Below are positions 9,012 through 17,521 of a stretch of DNA of 38,327 bases, in pieces. Made by a program: the position numbers and the translations under genes. The stretch is from positions 1 through 38,327 of the forward strand of contig JAJFKV010000030.1 in NCBI GenBank assembly GCA_021773055.1. Reading direction: 5' to 3'. How positions within the stretch are numbered: position 1 is the stretch's first letter; each line of letters starts with the position of its first letter. The notes beneath the pieces are model-generated. The model made no database searches. It had not been told where the DNA came from and worked only from the letters and a program-made list of their open reading frames with translations. Origin of the DNA: Woeseiaceae bacterium. GTDB taxonomy: Bacteria; Pseudomonadota; Gammaproteobacteria; Steroidobacterales; Woeseiaceae.

Positions 9012-9995
9012 ATGAGCTCAAGCAATTCCAGGACACCCTTGATGGTGTTCGCAGCAATCGTCGCGGTATACGGTATTTTCGGATGGCTCGACGTGGCCAA
9101 CTACGCACAGGGGGGTTGGGCGACGGACCCGGAAAGTGTCGTGACTCAGGTGCTGTCGGGTAGCCCCGCTGAAGCGGGTGGCCTGCAGGTCGGCGACAAG
9201 ATTACAAGTCTCGGCGGCATCGCTACTACCGATGCAAAAGCGCAGTCCCGCCGTAACAGGCCCGAAGTCGGCGAGACGTGGGAGTTTGTCGTCGCGCGTG
9301 ACGGTGCCGATGTCGCCCTCGACATTACATTTGGTGAGCCTGTAGCGCAGCGCAAGTTCGGCGCGCACGCTGGTTTCGTTGTTGGCTTCTGCTTCATCGG
9401 TCTCACTTTGTGGGCGTTCATGCAGCGCCAGACGACTTCGACGCGAGCACTGCTAGTCGCGGGGACGGCGTTCAGTCTCGTATTCATAACGGGGCCCTAC
9501 TTCGGCACTTATATGATGCGCAGTATTGATAATGTCGTTTCCGTATTCCTGATTTGGCTGGGCGTGGCGTCGATACTCAATTTTCTGCTCGTGCATCTGC
9601 GATCGGGTGGAAACCGGCTGTATTATTTACCGGCATTAGCGGTCGCGCTCTTTATCGGTTGGCGCATTCTCGCAACACCGGAAGCGACCGATACGCTGAA
9701 TAATTTTGGCAGTGTCTTTATCGGCACAGTGGCGGCCTTTTACCTGATTTTCTCTCTCGTCACGGTTTATCGCGCTTATAGTGGCGCGTCAGCGAGTGAC
9801 CGGGATGCCAACGGGCTGAACCTCATGCTCATCGGTGCGCTCGTTGGGTTCGTGCCACCAATTGTCGGGATTGTCTCGGGTATTGTCGCACCGCAGATGG
9901 TTTTGCCAGGGCAGAACTTCTACTTCCTGAGCTTCGTCGCAATTCCGATTGCGTGGTCGATGGCCGTTCTGAAGGGCGGCGCGGCGGCAGATTAA
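9012..9995 (+). CDS. PDZ-domain multi-pass membrane protein, function unknown
   Basis: The 327-residue protein has a strong ribosome site (AAGGAG at 9000-9005). TM1 is at about 10-28. A periplasmic PDZ-like domain follows at about 40-105 (VTQVLSGSPAEAGGLQVGDK, the carboxylate-loop/peptide-groove pattern of bacterial PDZ domains). About seven more membrane helices lie between 115 and 322 (for example GFVVGFCFIGLTLWAF; VVSVFLIWLGVASILNFLL). The plan resembles the sensory N-terminal half of PDZ-containing histidine kinases, but no kinase domain follows. No protease motif (HExxH, GxSxG, serine/lysine dyad) is visible in the helices. It stands alone, divergent from the RND pump and closed by its own terminator. 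It could be an envelope sensor or chaperone-like scaffold, which is inference only. Confidence 0.75.
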   Translation: MSSSNSRTPLMVFAAIVAVYGIFGWLDVANYAQGGWATDPESVVTQVLSGSPAEAGGLQVGDKITSLGGIATTDAKAQSRRNRPEVGETWEFVVARDGADVALDITFGEPVAQRKFGAHAGFVVGFCFIGLTLWAFMQRQTTSTRALLVAGTAFSLVFITGPYFGTYMMRSIDNVVSVFLIWLGVASILNFLLVHLRSGGNRLYYLPALAVALFIGWRILATPEATDTLNNFGSVFIGTVAAFYLIFSLVTVYRAYSGASASDRDANGLNLMLIGALVGFVPPIVGIVSGIVAPQMVLPGQNFYFLSFVAIPIAWSMAVLKGGAAAD

Positions 9996-10005
9996 ACGTT
10001 AAAAG

Positions 10006-10028
10006 AAACCCCGCCTTGAGCGGGGTTT
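10006..10028. terminator. Bidirectional rho-independent terminator
   Basis: A nine-base-pair perfect stem AAACCCCGC (10006-10014) / GCGGGGTTT (10020-10028) encloses the loop CTTGA. A T-run follows on the + strand (TTTTCCTT), and on the - strand the stem is followed by TTTCTTTT. It lies between the convergent PDZ gene (stop at 9995) and the histidine-kinase gene (stop at 10032) and should end transcription from both sides. Confidence 0.9.
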
Positions 10029-10031
10029 TCC

Positions 10032-11426
10032 TTAGCTACGATTCGCTGGCAGGTGCAGTCGAGCCCGGCATCCTGTTGGTTGGCGATTAACAAGTTCCAG
10101 CTGACCACCATGAGCTTCAGCGATTTGCCGCGCAAGAACCAGGCCGATTCCGTTGCCGCCGGGCTTGGTCGTAAAAAACGGTACGAAAAGATTTTCCGAG
10201 TCGGGCACGCCCGAGCCTTCGTCCTCGATATCGATGGTCGCCCCGTGCGGGTCCGCCGACCAGACGATTCTCACGACACCATCCGGCGGACTGGCCTCCA
10301 GAGCGTTCTTGATAAGGTTCAATAACAGTTGCTCGAGCTGTGCGGGATCCACCTGCACCATAGCCTCGGGTCCGTCACAGCTGATCCTCTGGGTATTCTC
10401 AAAGCGTGCGGTCTGTCGTATCAGGGCCGCCACATCGACAGTCTGCAGGCTGGGTTCCGGTAACTTCGCCAGCAACGTATAACCTTTGACGAAGCGGGCC
10501 AGTGCTGCCGAACGATTTGATATCAGGTGCAGGCCATCTTGCAGGTCTTCTTCGAAGCCCGGGTCCTGCCGGCGCCGGTCGACACGGTCTGCCAGCGTTT
10601 CACTAATTGACTGGATCGGCGCCAACGAGTTGTTGATTTCGTGGCCGAGTACCTGAATGAGTCTTTGCCAGGCCAGACGCTCCTGTTCTCGCAACGCACG
10701 ACTGAGGTCCGCGACCACCAGCAAATGATGCACCTGTCCGCCTTCGCGAAACCGCCGGTGGCGAATCTCCCAACGCCCGCGCACGCCGTGAAACTCTCGA
10801 TCGACGATCTGTTGCCTGGGGGCCTCGAGCAGATCGTCCAGCTGCAGCAAGCCAGCGTTCAGCTCTCGTAGCTGGTCGCTGGATTGTGTCTGGATGCCGA
10901 CCAGGGCTCGGCCGGCCGCGTTGACCAGCCGCAATTGCTGCTCCGGGCCGAAAGTGAAAACGGCGATATCCACCGTGTCGATGACCTTGGCGACCAGTGC
11001 AGTCGTCTCCCGCACCTGCACCCGTTGTCGATGCAGCGTGTCCCGAAGCTGGTTGGTTTCCCTGACCAGCTCCCCCAGCGCATCTCCCGGCATATCCATA
11101 CGACCGCGGTGCAGGTAGTCGCCTTCGCGCAGTGCTTCAAGCAGCGACGCCACGGTGCGCAGGGGATAGGCAGCCTGTTTTCTCAGCGACCGCAGTCCCA
11201 GCAAGCCGATTGCCAGGGCGACCATAAGCCAGGCAAAAGCGACAACCGTTGACGGTCTAAAGCCCGCCACGAACAAAACAGAAAGTGTTACAAACGGCGC
11301 AGCACTAAGCGCTGCGATCAGAAGCAGCCGGTGCTCGTAATGAGGATGTCGCGGCCGGCGCCCGGCATCGACTGATTTGAGATCATTTGCCAAGCCCGAT
11401 TTTCTCCATTCGTCGATAGAGTGCAC
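10032..11426 (-). CDS. NtrY/NtrB-like sensor histidine kinase with minimal periplasmic part
   Basis: The 464-residue protein has two closely spaced membrane helices at about 32-54 and 60-79, joined by only a few residues (GFRPST). There is no real periplasmic sensor domain, and signals may be sensed within the membrane. A HAMP-like linker (80-135), a PAS-like domain (about 145-240, VIDTVDIAVFTFGPEQ) and a kinase core follow. Phospho-acceptor His262 is in GHEINNSLAPIQS, an NtrY-type H-box. The N-box is NLIKNALEA, G1 is DEGSGVP and G2 is GGNGIGLVLA. The gene overlaps the response-regulator gene upstream by 44 bases if the ATG at 11426 is used. A TTG at codon 12 would shorten the overlap. It is the last gene of the ABC-exporter operon and is the presumed partner of the NtrC-type regulator. 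Confidence 0.88.
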   Translation of the reverse strand: MHSIDEWRKSGLANDLKSVDAGRRPRHPHYEHRLLLIAALSAAPFVTLSVLFVAGFRPSTVVAFAWLMVALAIGLLGLRSLRKQAAYPLRTVASLLEALREGDYLHRGRMDMPGDALGELVRETNQLRDTLHRQRVQVRETTALVAKVIDTVDIAVFTFGPEQQLRLVNAAGRALVGIQTQSSDQLRELNAGLLQLDDLLEAPRQQIVDREFHGVRGRWEIRHRRFREGGQVHHLLVVADLSRALREQERLAWQRLIQVLGHEINNSLAPIQSISETLADRVDRRRQDPGFEEDLQDGLHLISNRSAALARFVKGYTLLAKLPEPSLQTVDVAALIRQTARFENTQRISCDGPEAMVQVDPAQLEQLLLNLIKNALEASPPDGVVRIVWSADPHGATIDIEDEGSGVPDSENLFVPFFTTKPGGNGIGLVLARQIAEAHGGQLELVNRQPTGCRARLHLPANRS

Positions 11427-12783
11427 TGCGGCTTAGCCCCAACACCTTGGCGGCTTTAACCACATTGCCATCGAAATGGGAAATGGCGTTGAGTATCAAC
11501 TTTTCCTCGGCAGCTTCGATTGTCATCAGCGGCAGCTGGGCAGCCAGCACGCCGCCGTCTGATTCCAGACCCAGGTCAACCGGCTCGATAGCCGAATCCC
11601 CGGCCAGTAACACCGCACGCTCCACGATGTGGTCCAGTTCTCGTACATTCCCCGGCCAGGGGTAGCGACTGAGCAACGTCAGTGCGGCGGTGGAGAAAGA
11701 CAGATCCGGGCGCCCGTAGCGCGCGTTGTGCCGGGCCAGAAAATGTTGTGCCAGCGGCTTAATATCCTCGGCCCGCTCAGTGAGCTTTGGCAATTCTATC
11801 TCTACGGTGTTAAGGCGAAAATACAGGTCCTTGCGAAACCTGCCATCGGCGACCGCCTGCTTGAGATCTGCGTTGGTCGCCGTGATCAGGCGTACCTCGC
11901 TTACACGACTGCGTGATGCGCCGACCGGCTCGAAGCGGCCGGTCTCGATGACATGCAGTAGCTTGGTCTGTTGTTCCATGGGCATGGTGCCGATTTCGTC
12001 CAGGAAAAGCGTACCGCCATGGGCCATCTCGATCCGGCCAATACGCTCCTCCCTGGCGTCAGTGAAGGCACCTTTGACATGACCAAACATTTCGCTTTCG
12101 AATACGCCGCCGGCCAGCCCGCCCATATTGACCACTACAAACGGCCCATGCGAGCACTCCGACAAGAGATGTATCTGTCTGCTGATCAGGGTCTTGCCGG
12201 TGCCGTTGTCGCCTGTTATCAGCACGTTTGCATCCGATGGTGCCACCCGCGCCACGACCTCCAGTACCTGCAGCATGGCGGGCGCCTCGGCGATCAGCTC
12301 CTCGGCAGCATCCTCGACCTGCCGGTGACCGGTAGCGCGGCTGCGACGCTGATCGCGCAGAGCCCCGCCCAGCTCGGTCTGGTTGCGGAGAATCGTGAGC
12401 AGTCGACTGTTCTTCCAGGGTTTTTCGACAAAATCGGCAGCGCCGCGCTGCAAGGCCGTAACGGCCAGTTCCACCGTGCTCCAGGCGGTCATGACGACCA
12501 CCCGCAAATGCGGATCGAGGCTCTGTAGCTTATCGAGCAGTGCCAGCCCCTCCTTGCCGGAGGTTGTGTCCCTGGTGTAGTTCAGGTCAATCAGTACGAC
12601 ATCGTAATTCTTGTCCTGCACAGCGGCGACGACCGTCTCAGGGGATTCCGCGCCGTCCACGTCGAAACCCTCGCCGCGCAGCAGCAGTTGTATTGCACGC
12701 GTTACATCGCGCTGATCGTCGGCAACCAGGACTTTGGGAAGATCGGACGTAAGCCCGGATGGGTCCGGCGCGATTCGTGTCAT
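11383..12783 (-). CDS. Sigma-54-dependent response regulator (NtrC family)
   Basis: Starting from ATG 12783 gives 466 residues. The longer frame to 12819 begins with TTG and is less likely. The receiver domain (about 17-135) has phospho-acceptor Asp66 (VVLIDLN) and conserved Asp22-Asp23. The AAA+ domain has Walker A GDNGTGKT (191-198), the sigma-54-contacting loop GAFTDA (238-243, a variant of canonical GAFTGA) and Walker B GGTLFLDEIG (256-265). The C-terminus is a Fis-type helix-turn-helix (NVVKAAKVLGLSRSALYRRM). It should activate sigma-54 promoters, most obviously the one found at 17432-17447 heading its own operon. The gene follows the ABC permease and overlaps the kinase gene, making exporter and regulator one unit. 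Confidence 0.93.
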   Translation of the reverse strand: MTRIAPDPSGLTSDLPKVLVADDQRDVTRAIQLLLRGEGFDVDGAESPETVVAAVQDKNYDVVLIDLNYTRDTTSGKEGLALLDKLQSLDPHLRVVVMTAWSTVELAVTALQRGAADFVEKPWKNSRLLTILRNQTELGGALRDQRRSRATGHRQVEDAAEELIAEAPAMLQVLEVVARVAPSDANVLITGDNGTGKTLISRQIHLLSECSHGPFVVVNMGGLAGGVFESEMFGHVKGAFTDAREERIGRIEMAHGGTLFLDEIGTMPMEQQTKLLHVIETGRFEPVGASRSRVSEVRLITATNADLKQAVADGRFRKDLYFRLNTVEIELPKLTERAEDIKPLAQHFLARHNARYGRPDLSFSTAALTLLSRYPWPGNVRELDHIVERAVLLAGDSAIEPVDLGLESDGGVLAAQLPLMTIEAAEEKLILNAISHFDGNVVKAAKVLGLSRSALYRRMEKIGLGK

Positions 12784-12824
12784 GCCTTCGCTATTACGCC
12801 AATTGCTGCGACGGGTCAAGCAAT

Positions 12825-12849
12825 GGCCGGGCGGGGAACTCGCCCGGCC
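12825..12849. other. GC-rich intercistronic hairpin before the regulator gene
   Basis: A perfect 9-bp stem, GGCCGGGCG (12825-12833) / CGCCCGGCC (12841-12849), with a 7-base loop lies between the permease stop (12864) and the NtrC-type regulator's ATG (12783). In the direction of transcription (- strand) it is not followed by a T-run, so it is not a standard intrinsic terminator. It may be a processing or attenuation structure that lowers regulator expression relative to the exporter. Confidence 0.45.
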
Positions 12850-12863
12850 GTTGCCTGCTCAGC

Positions 12864-15347
12864 TTATTCCCAACGTAGCGAGACGACCGGATCGACGCGC
12901 GTCGCGCGTCGTGCCGGTACGAAAGATGCCAGGAAGGCAATGCCGAGAAACAAAACCGCAGTGGAGATAAAGGTCGTCGGATCGGTTGGCGAGACACCGA
13001 CCAAAAGGTTCTGCATGAGGCGCGTGACCGAGAGTGCAACCACGACACCCAATGCGCCGCCAATTGCCGCCAGGAAAAGGCCGCGGCCAACGACCAGAGA
13101 GAATATCCGCGAAGGCGTAGCACCGAAGGTCATTCGTACCCCCAGTTCTGCCTGTCGCAGTCGAACTACATAGGAGAGCACGGAGTACAGACCGACGCTC
13201 GCCAGAATCAGCGCGACAACACCAAAGATGCTGATCAGACTCAGCGCAAACCAGGTCGGCGCCTGAGACTCATCCACGATCTCGGTCATTGGTCGCAGCT
13301 GCTGGATGACGACATCACTGTCGCTGGCTCGCACCAGCTCCCTGATGGGTCCGGCGAGAATGTCCGGGTCCGCTTTCGAGCGCACAACAAACGATCCGAA
13401 TGGCCCGAAACCGACCAGCTCACTGGCCAGGAAGACGGTTTCTGTCCCTTCCTCCTTGAGCTGCAGGGAGTCCTGGTGATGAACGACACCGATGATCTCG
13501 ACCAGGGTCGGTTCTGGCCCCCATCGCACCATCAATTTCTGTCCCACTGGACTCTCGTCCGCAAAAGTCTTGCTCGCCATGATGTCGTCAATGACGATGT
13601 AGGGCAGCGCGTTGAGCTCGTCGTCGCGGTTGAATACCCGGCCGGCGAGCAGCTGGGTCTGCATTGCCTGGAAGTAGTTGCCCTTGATCACACGGTAGTT
13701 CGCTTGCCGGTACGCTTCTGGGTTGCCACTTTCCTGCTCGGTCGCATAACGGCCATTGAAGCCACCACCTGTCAGCGGCAGCGGTCCGATCATGCCGACG
13801 TTGTCGACGCTGGGCATCTGGCCAATCTGTTCATACAACTGGTCCACGAATCGATACTGGTCAGCAGGTAACGGATACTTGTCGTTGGGCAAATTCAGAT
13901 TAAACGTCAGCACACTTTCGGCATTGAAGCCCGGGTCAGCCGTTTGCAGGGCGATGAAGCTGCGCACCATTAGCCCGGCACCGACCAGAAGGACGAAAGA
14001 CAGGGTAACTTCCAGGATTACCATGCCGTCGCGAAACAGCCTGCTGCCGCTTGAGCGAGAGCTGCCCGCTCGCGCACGCAGTTCGTCAACCAGGTTCGGC
14101 CGCGACATCTTGAGGGCCGGCATGATACCCGCCAGGACGGTTGTGCCAACGGTGATTAACAAAGTGAACAGAACCACGTTCAGATCCAGCCGGATCTGAT
14201 TCGCCATCGGTAGACCGTCAGGACCGAGGGCATGCAAAAACCGGATGCCACCCTCGGCCAGGGCGAGTCCGAGCAGGGCACCACCCAGTGCCACCAATCC
14301 GGCTTCCATGAACATCTGGCGCAGCAATCGAGTCTGGTTGCCACCCAACGCGGCACGAATCGCCGTTTCGCGTGATCTGCTCGAAGCTCTTACCAAAATC
14401 AGGTTCGCCACGTTGGCGCATGCGATCAACAGCACGAAAACCACAGCCGCCATGAGAATCAGCACCGATGCGCGGACCGGCTCGGTAATCGCAGTGTGTA
14501 AGTCGCGGTAATAGTTGTTCCAGCCGACCGACGTCTTGACCTCGTAACGCTCTTTCATGAGGGTTACGTGGTTATCGAGCTGCGCCTGCGCCTGTTGCAT
14601 GGACACACCTGGCTTGAGTCGCCCAAACAGGTTCAGGAAGACGTTGTCACGCATCGCGTTTTCGTAGTCGATCCGCAAGGGCAGCAACAGGTCGGGTTCA
14701 GGGTCCGTCCCCGCCTCGGGAGGCATTTCGAAACGGAAATCGTCGGGCATGACACCAATAATCTCGACCTGGTTGCCACCGAGGTCGACCATGTGTCCCA
14801 GGATGTCTTCACGCCCACCGAATCGTCGCTGCCACAACTCGTGACTGATCAGCATCGCCTTGGGCGGTGCGAAAGTGTTTTGCGGAAACGGAGTTCCCTC
14901 GGGGACGTCTTGCGCTGAAAAGGCGGCGTCCGCTGCGTTAAAGGTTCGCCCGATGAAGGGCTTGACACCCGCCAACTCGAAGAAGTTATTGGTGATGCCG
15001 GCGCCGACGATCTGCTCTGCATCTCCCTCGGCACCCTTAAGTGTGTTCGGAAAAGTGTTGTAGGACGCAATGCCAACCAGCAGATCCGCTGCCGCACTTA
15101 AATCCTGCAAATCCGGCGGCGATGCCGGGAAGTAAGCTACTTCACGGATCTGCATTTCTCCGTTGATGAAGACAAGTTCATCGGGATTTGGCAGGTCCAG
15201 TGGTTTGAGCAACACGGCATTGACGATGCTGAAGATGGCTGCGTTCAGGCCAAGTCCGAGCGCCAGCGTCACGACAGCGACCGCAACGAAGCCGGGGTTC
15301 TTGCGTAATGATTTCCATGCGAAATCGAAGTCGTCCCGATAACTCAT
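12864..15347 (-). CDS. ABC transporter permease, duplicated FtsX/MacB type (ADOP-like)
   Basis: The 827-residue protein contains two MacB-like periplasmic domains and two FtsX domains in tandem. The first unit begins with TM1 (GFVAVAVVTLALGLGLNAAIF). FtsX-1 follows at about 290-390 (LILMAAVVFVLLIACANVAN; then RETAIRAALG). The second unit starts at about 425 with LEVTLSFVLLVGAGLMVRS, and FtsX-2 is at about 700-820 (VALILASVGLYSVLSYVVR). The tail RVDPVVSLRWE is characteristic of the duplicated-permease (ADOP) branch. Such permeases use mechanotransmission to move substrates from the periplasm or outer leaflet rather than across the inner membrane. Here the gene has its own ATPase, 12 bases upstream, and an adaptor. 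The ribosome site AAGGGGGA precedes ATG 15347. The substrate is unknown. Confidence 0.92.
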   Translation of the reverse strand: MSYRDDFDFAWKSLRKNPGFVAVAVVTLALGLGLNAAIFSIVNAVLLKPLDLPNPDELVFINGEMQIREVAYFPASPPDLQDLSAAADLLVGIASYNTFPNTLKGAEGDAEQIVGAGITNNFFELAGVKPFIGRTFNAADAAFSAQDVPEGTPFPQNTFAPPKAMLISHELWQRRFGGREDILGHMVDLGGNQVEIIGVMPDDFRFEMPPEAGTDPEPDLLLPLRIDYENAMRDNVFLNLFGRLKPGVSMQQAQAQLDNHVTLMKERYEVKTSVGWNNYYRDLHTAITEPVRASVLILMAAVVFVLLIACANVANLILVRASSRSRETAIRAALGGNQTRLLRQMFMEAGLVALGGALLGLALAEGGIRFLHALGPDGLPMANQIRLDLNVVLFTLLITVGTTVLAGIMPALKMSRPNLVDELRARAGSSRSSGSRLFRDGMVILEVTLSFVLLVGAGLMVRSFIALQTADPGFNAESVLTFNLNLPNDKYPLPADQYRFVDQLYEQIGQMPSVDNVGMIGPLPLTGGGFNGRYATEQESGNPEAYRQANYRVIKGNYFQAMQTQLLAGRVFNRDDELNALPYIVIDDIMASKTFADESPVGQKLMVRWGPEPTLVEIIGVVHHQDSLQLKEEGTETVFLASELVGFGPFGSFVVRSKADPDILAGPIRELVRASDSDVVIQQLRPMTEIVDESQAPTWFALSLISIFGVVALILASVGLYSVLSYVVRLRQAELGVRMTFGATPSRIFSLVVGRGLFLAAIGGALGVVVALSVTRLMQNLLVGVSPTDPTTFISTAVLFLGIAFLASFVPARRATRVDPVVSLRWE

Positions 15348-15359
15348 AATCCATCCCCC

Positions 15360-16133
15360 TTAGGTGTTTGCTGCAAGTGTCGACTCACGAGCGTTGTCAA
15401 TTAATTTGCGGATTCGAACGTCTTCTTCCTCGCGCAGCTTATGTATCGTCTCTTCGTCCACGATGCGACCGTCGAAGAGGTGCACACTGCGTTGCGCGAA
15501 TTCGGCGTAGCGGGGATCGTGAGTTACGACGCAAATGGTCGCGCCGTGTGCGTGCAACTCTTCCAGCAACGCCATCACGGCTTCGCCGTTGCGGGAGTCC
15601 AGGTTACCGGTGGGTTCGTCGGCCAGTAGAATCTTCGGTTCCCCGACGAGGGCCCTTGCCACGGCCACCCGCTGCTGTTGACCGCCCGACAACTGGGCCG
15701 GGTAATGATTCACGCGGTGAGCCATCGCGACTCGTTCGAGAGCGGCCTCTGCAAGTTTCAGGCGCTGGCTCTTGGATACACCGTCACGGTAAACCAGCGG
15801 CATGGCGACGTTTTCTGCGACAGTCAGTTCGCCGATCAGGTTGAACGCCTGAAAAACAAAGCCGATTTCCTGATTCCGGATACGGGCTCGCTCATACACG
15901 TCGATGTCCTCGACTGGTACACCGTTCAGGCGATAGGTGCCGTTGCTTGGCGTGTCCAGCAGGCCAAGAATCGATAGCAAGGTTGACTTGCCACAGCCCG
16001 ATGGGCCGCCAATCGAAACATATTCTCCGCTATCAATGTGAAGGCCAACGTCCGAAAGAGCATGGGTCTCTACCTCATCGGTATAGAAAACCTTGCTCAT
16101 ATTTTCGATTTCAATCAAAGGGCTGCTGCTCAT
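15360..16133 (-). CDS. ABC transporter ATP-binding protein (MacB/LolD type)
   Basis: The 257-residue ATPase has Walker A GPSGCGKST (43-51), a Q-loop in VFQAFNLIGEL, signature LSGGQQQR (148-155), Walker B ILLADEPTGNLD (168-179) and a switch His in VVTHDPRYAE. The EPTGNLD element and overall pattern place it in the LolD/MacB/FtsE group, which pairs with FtsX-fold permeases. The C-terminus is about 25 residues longer than LolD and charged (LREEEDVRIRKLIDN). It sits between adaptor and permease genes and would energise the duplicated permease. The duplicated permease presumably binds two copies of this subunit as a pseudo-dimer. Confidence 0.94.
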   Translation of the reverse strand: MSSSPLIEIENMSKVFYTDEVETHALSDVGLHIDSGEYVSIGGPSGCGKSTLLSILGLLDTPSNGTYRLNGVPVEDIDVYERARIRNQEIGFVFQAFNLIGELTVAENVAMPLVYRDGVSKSQRLKLAEAALERVAMAHRVNHYPAQLSGGQQQRVAVARALVGEPKILLADEPTGNLDSRNGEAVMALLEELHAHGATICVVTHDPRYAEFAQRSVHLFDGRIVDEETIHKLREEEDVRIRKLIDNARESTLAANT

Positions 16134-16169
16134 AATCTGGTTTCCTGTCGTTTACGAAATATTTTTCTA

Positions 16170-17420
16170 TTAATCGATCTTCAACCGATCATTCCGGTCC
16201 CACGCACTAATGTCGGACACGATGACCTGATCACCGGGCGACAGCCCCTCCAGGATTTCTACCTGGTTGACGGACGTCCGTCCGAGGCGAACCTGCACTC
16301 GGGTGGCAAGGCCGGATTCGTCGACCCGGAATAATTGCGTCACGCTGTCGGGTTGTACGTAGGCTGGACGGCTGACGAAGACAACATCGATGAGACGTTC
16401 TATCTCGATGATCCCGTCCACCGTGAGATCGGGTCGCGCGCCGGGCGGCAAATCGCCCACCAGGTTCACGTCAACCTGCACGCTGCCGTTCCTCACTGCT
16501 GGATCTATCCGGATCACCTGGCCGTCGACCTTGCCGTTACGTGTATCGATTGCCACGAGTTGATCGAGCTGGACGAAACGGGCGTTGATTTCAGGTATCC
16601 GCAACTCCGCCATCAGGTCACCAGGTCGGGCCACGCGCCCGATGCTGGCGCCGATAATGAGCTGCTGGCCTTCCTCGACGACCACTTCCTGCAGCACGCC
16701 GTCGATGCCGGCGCGTACCTCCAGGTTGGCAACCTGATCACGTCGCCGGGAAAGCGTGTTTTCCAGTTGCTGGACGCGTGCGTCTTCCGCCTCCATACGT
16801 GCTTTGACGACCAGGCGGTATTTTGCGAAACGCTGCCGCTCGATATCGAGGCGAGTTCCCCACTGCTTTGCATCCAGTGTTGACTGCTGCGCCTGGATAT
16901 CGGGGACGATGCCTTTCTCGGCGAGATCGGTCTCAGCCTCGCTCTGCAGTCGGGCGCTCTCGTACTCAGCCTCGACACTGGCCAGGTTGGCTTGCCGGTC
17001 CAGAACTTCGTTTTCCATTTGCACTGCGGTGGATGCAAGCTCAGCTCGTCCCGCACTCAAGGCCCACTCGCTCTCCTCCACGGCCTGGCGCAGATCGGGG
17101 TTTGTCATGACCATCAATACCTGGTCGGAGGTAACGCGCGCGCCGGGCTTGACCAATATTCGCTCAATGCGTCCGGGGCTCTGAGCTGCAATCCAGCGTA
17201 CTTCCTTGGGTACCAGTACGCCGGTCCCGCGCACCTGGCGGAGCATCTCGCCCTCCTGTACACGGTCGATCCAGACTTGTGACTTGGCGACCGTCGGTGC
17301 GCGTGGCTCCACGCTGAACAATCCGAAGCCGAGCAGAGCGATCACAGCCACTGCTGCTGACCAGGTGTAAAAGCGCCGACGGCGCTTACGCTCGCGGCCT
17401 CCTGTTCTCTTTATATCCAT
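16170..17420 (-). CDS. MacA/HlyD-like periplasmic adaptor of the ABC exporter
   Basis: The 416-residue protein begins MDIKRTGGRERKRRRR, a very basic cytoplasmic tail, followed by a single membrane anchor at about 19-38. A split lipoyl/HlyD region follows (RIERILVKPGARVTSDQVLM), then a coiled-coil hairpin at about 110-215 (SVEAEYESARLQSEAETDLA) and a beta-barrel domain. It would link the ABC permease to an outer-membrane channel. The ATG at 17420 has no Shine-Dalgarno sequence upstream. The sigma-54 promoter at 17432-17447 predicts a transcription start at or one base before this ATG, so the message may be leaderless. It is the first gene of the five-gene operon. Confidence 0.9.
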   Translation of the reverse strand: MDIKRTGGRERKRRRRFYTWSAAVAVIALLGFGLFSVEPRAPTVAKSQVWIDRVQEGEMLRQVRGTGVLVPKEVRWIAAQSPGRIERILVKPGARVTSDQVLMVMTNPDLRQAVEESEWALSAGRAELASTAVQMENEVLDRQANLASVEAEYESARLQSEAETDLAEKGIVPDIQAQQSTLDAKQWGTRLDIERQRFAKYRLVVKARMEAEDARVQQLENTLSRRRDQVANLEVRAGIDGVLQEVVVEEGQQLIIGASIGRVARPGDLMAELRIPEINARFVQLDQLVAIDTRNGKVDGQVIRIDPAVRNGSVQVDVNLVGDLPPGARPDLTVDGIIEIERLIDVVFVSRPAYVQPDSVTQLFRVDESGLATRVQVRLGRTSVNQVEILEGLSPGDQVIVSDISAWDRNDRLKID

Positions 17421-17431
17421 GCCTACAACAC

Positions 17432-17447
17432 TGCAGCAATCGTGCCA
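17432..17447 (-). promoter_or_regulatory. Sigma-54 (-24/-12) promoter of the ABC-exporter operon
   Basis: Read on the - strand, the sequence is TGGCACG-ATTG-CTGCA. It has the invariant GG (17446-17445), exactly ten bases, then GC (17434-17433). It matches the sigma-54 consensus TGGCACG-N4-TTGCW at every position but one. The C of the -12 GC lies 13 bases from the A of the ATG at 17420, which places the start of transcription at 17420-17421. The operon it heads encodes an NtrC-type activator, the class of regulator such promoters require. Confidence 0.88.
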
Positions 17448-17521
17448 GCTATTGATGGGGTCGCAATCAACTGATAATTAACGGATTAAGTATTTCTGAC
17501 CCAAGAGCCTAACTCTGGAAA

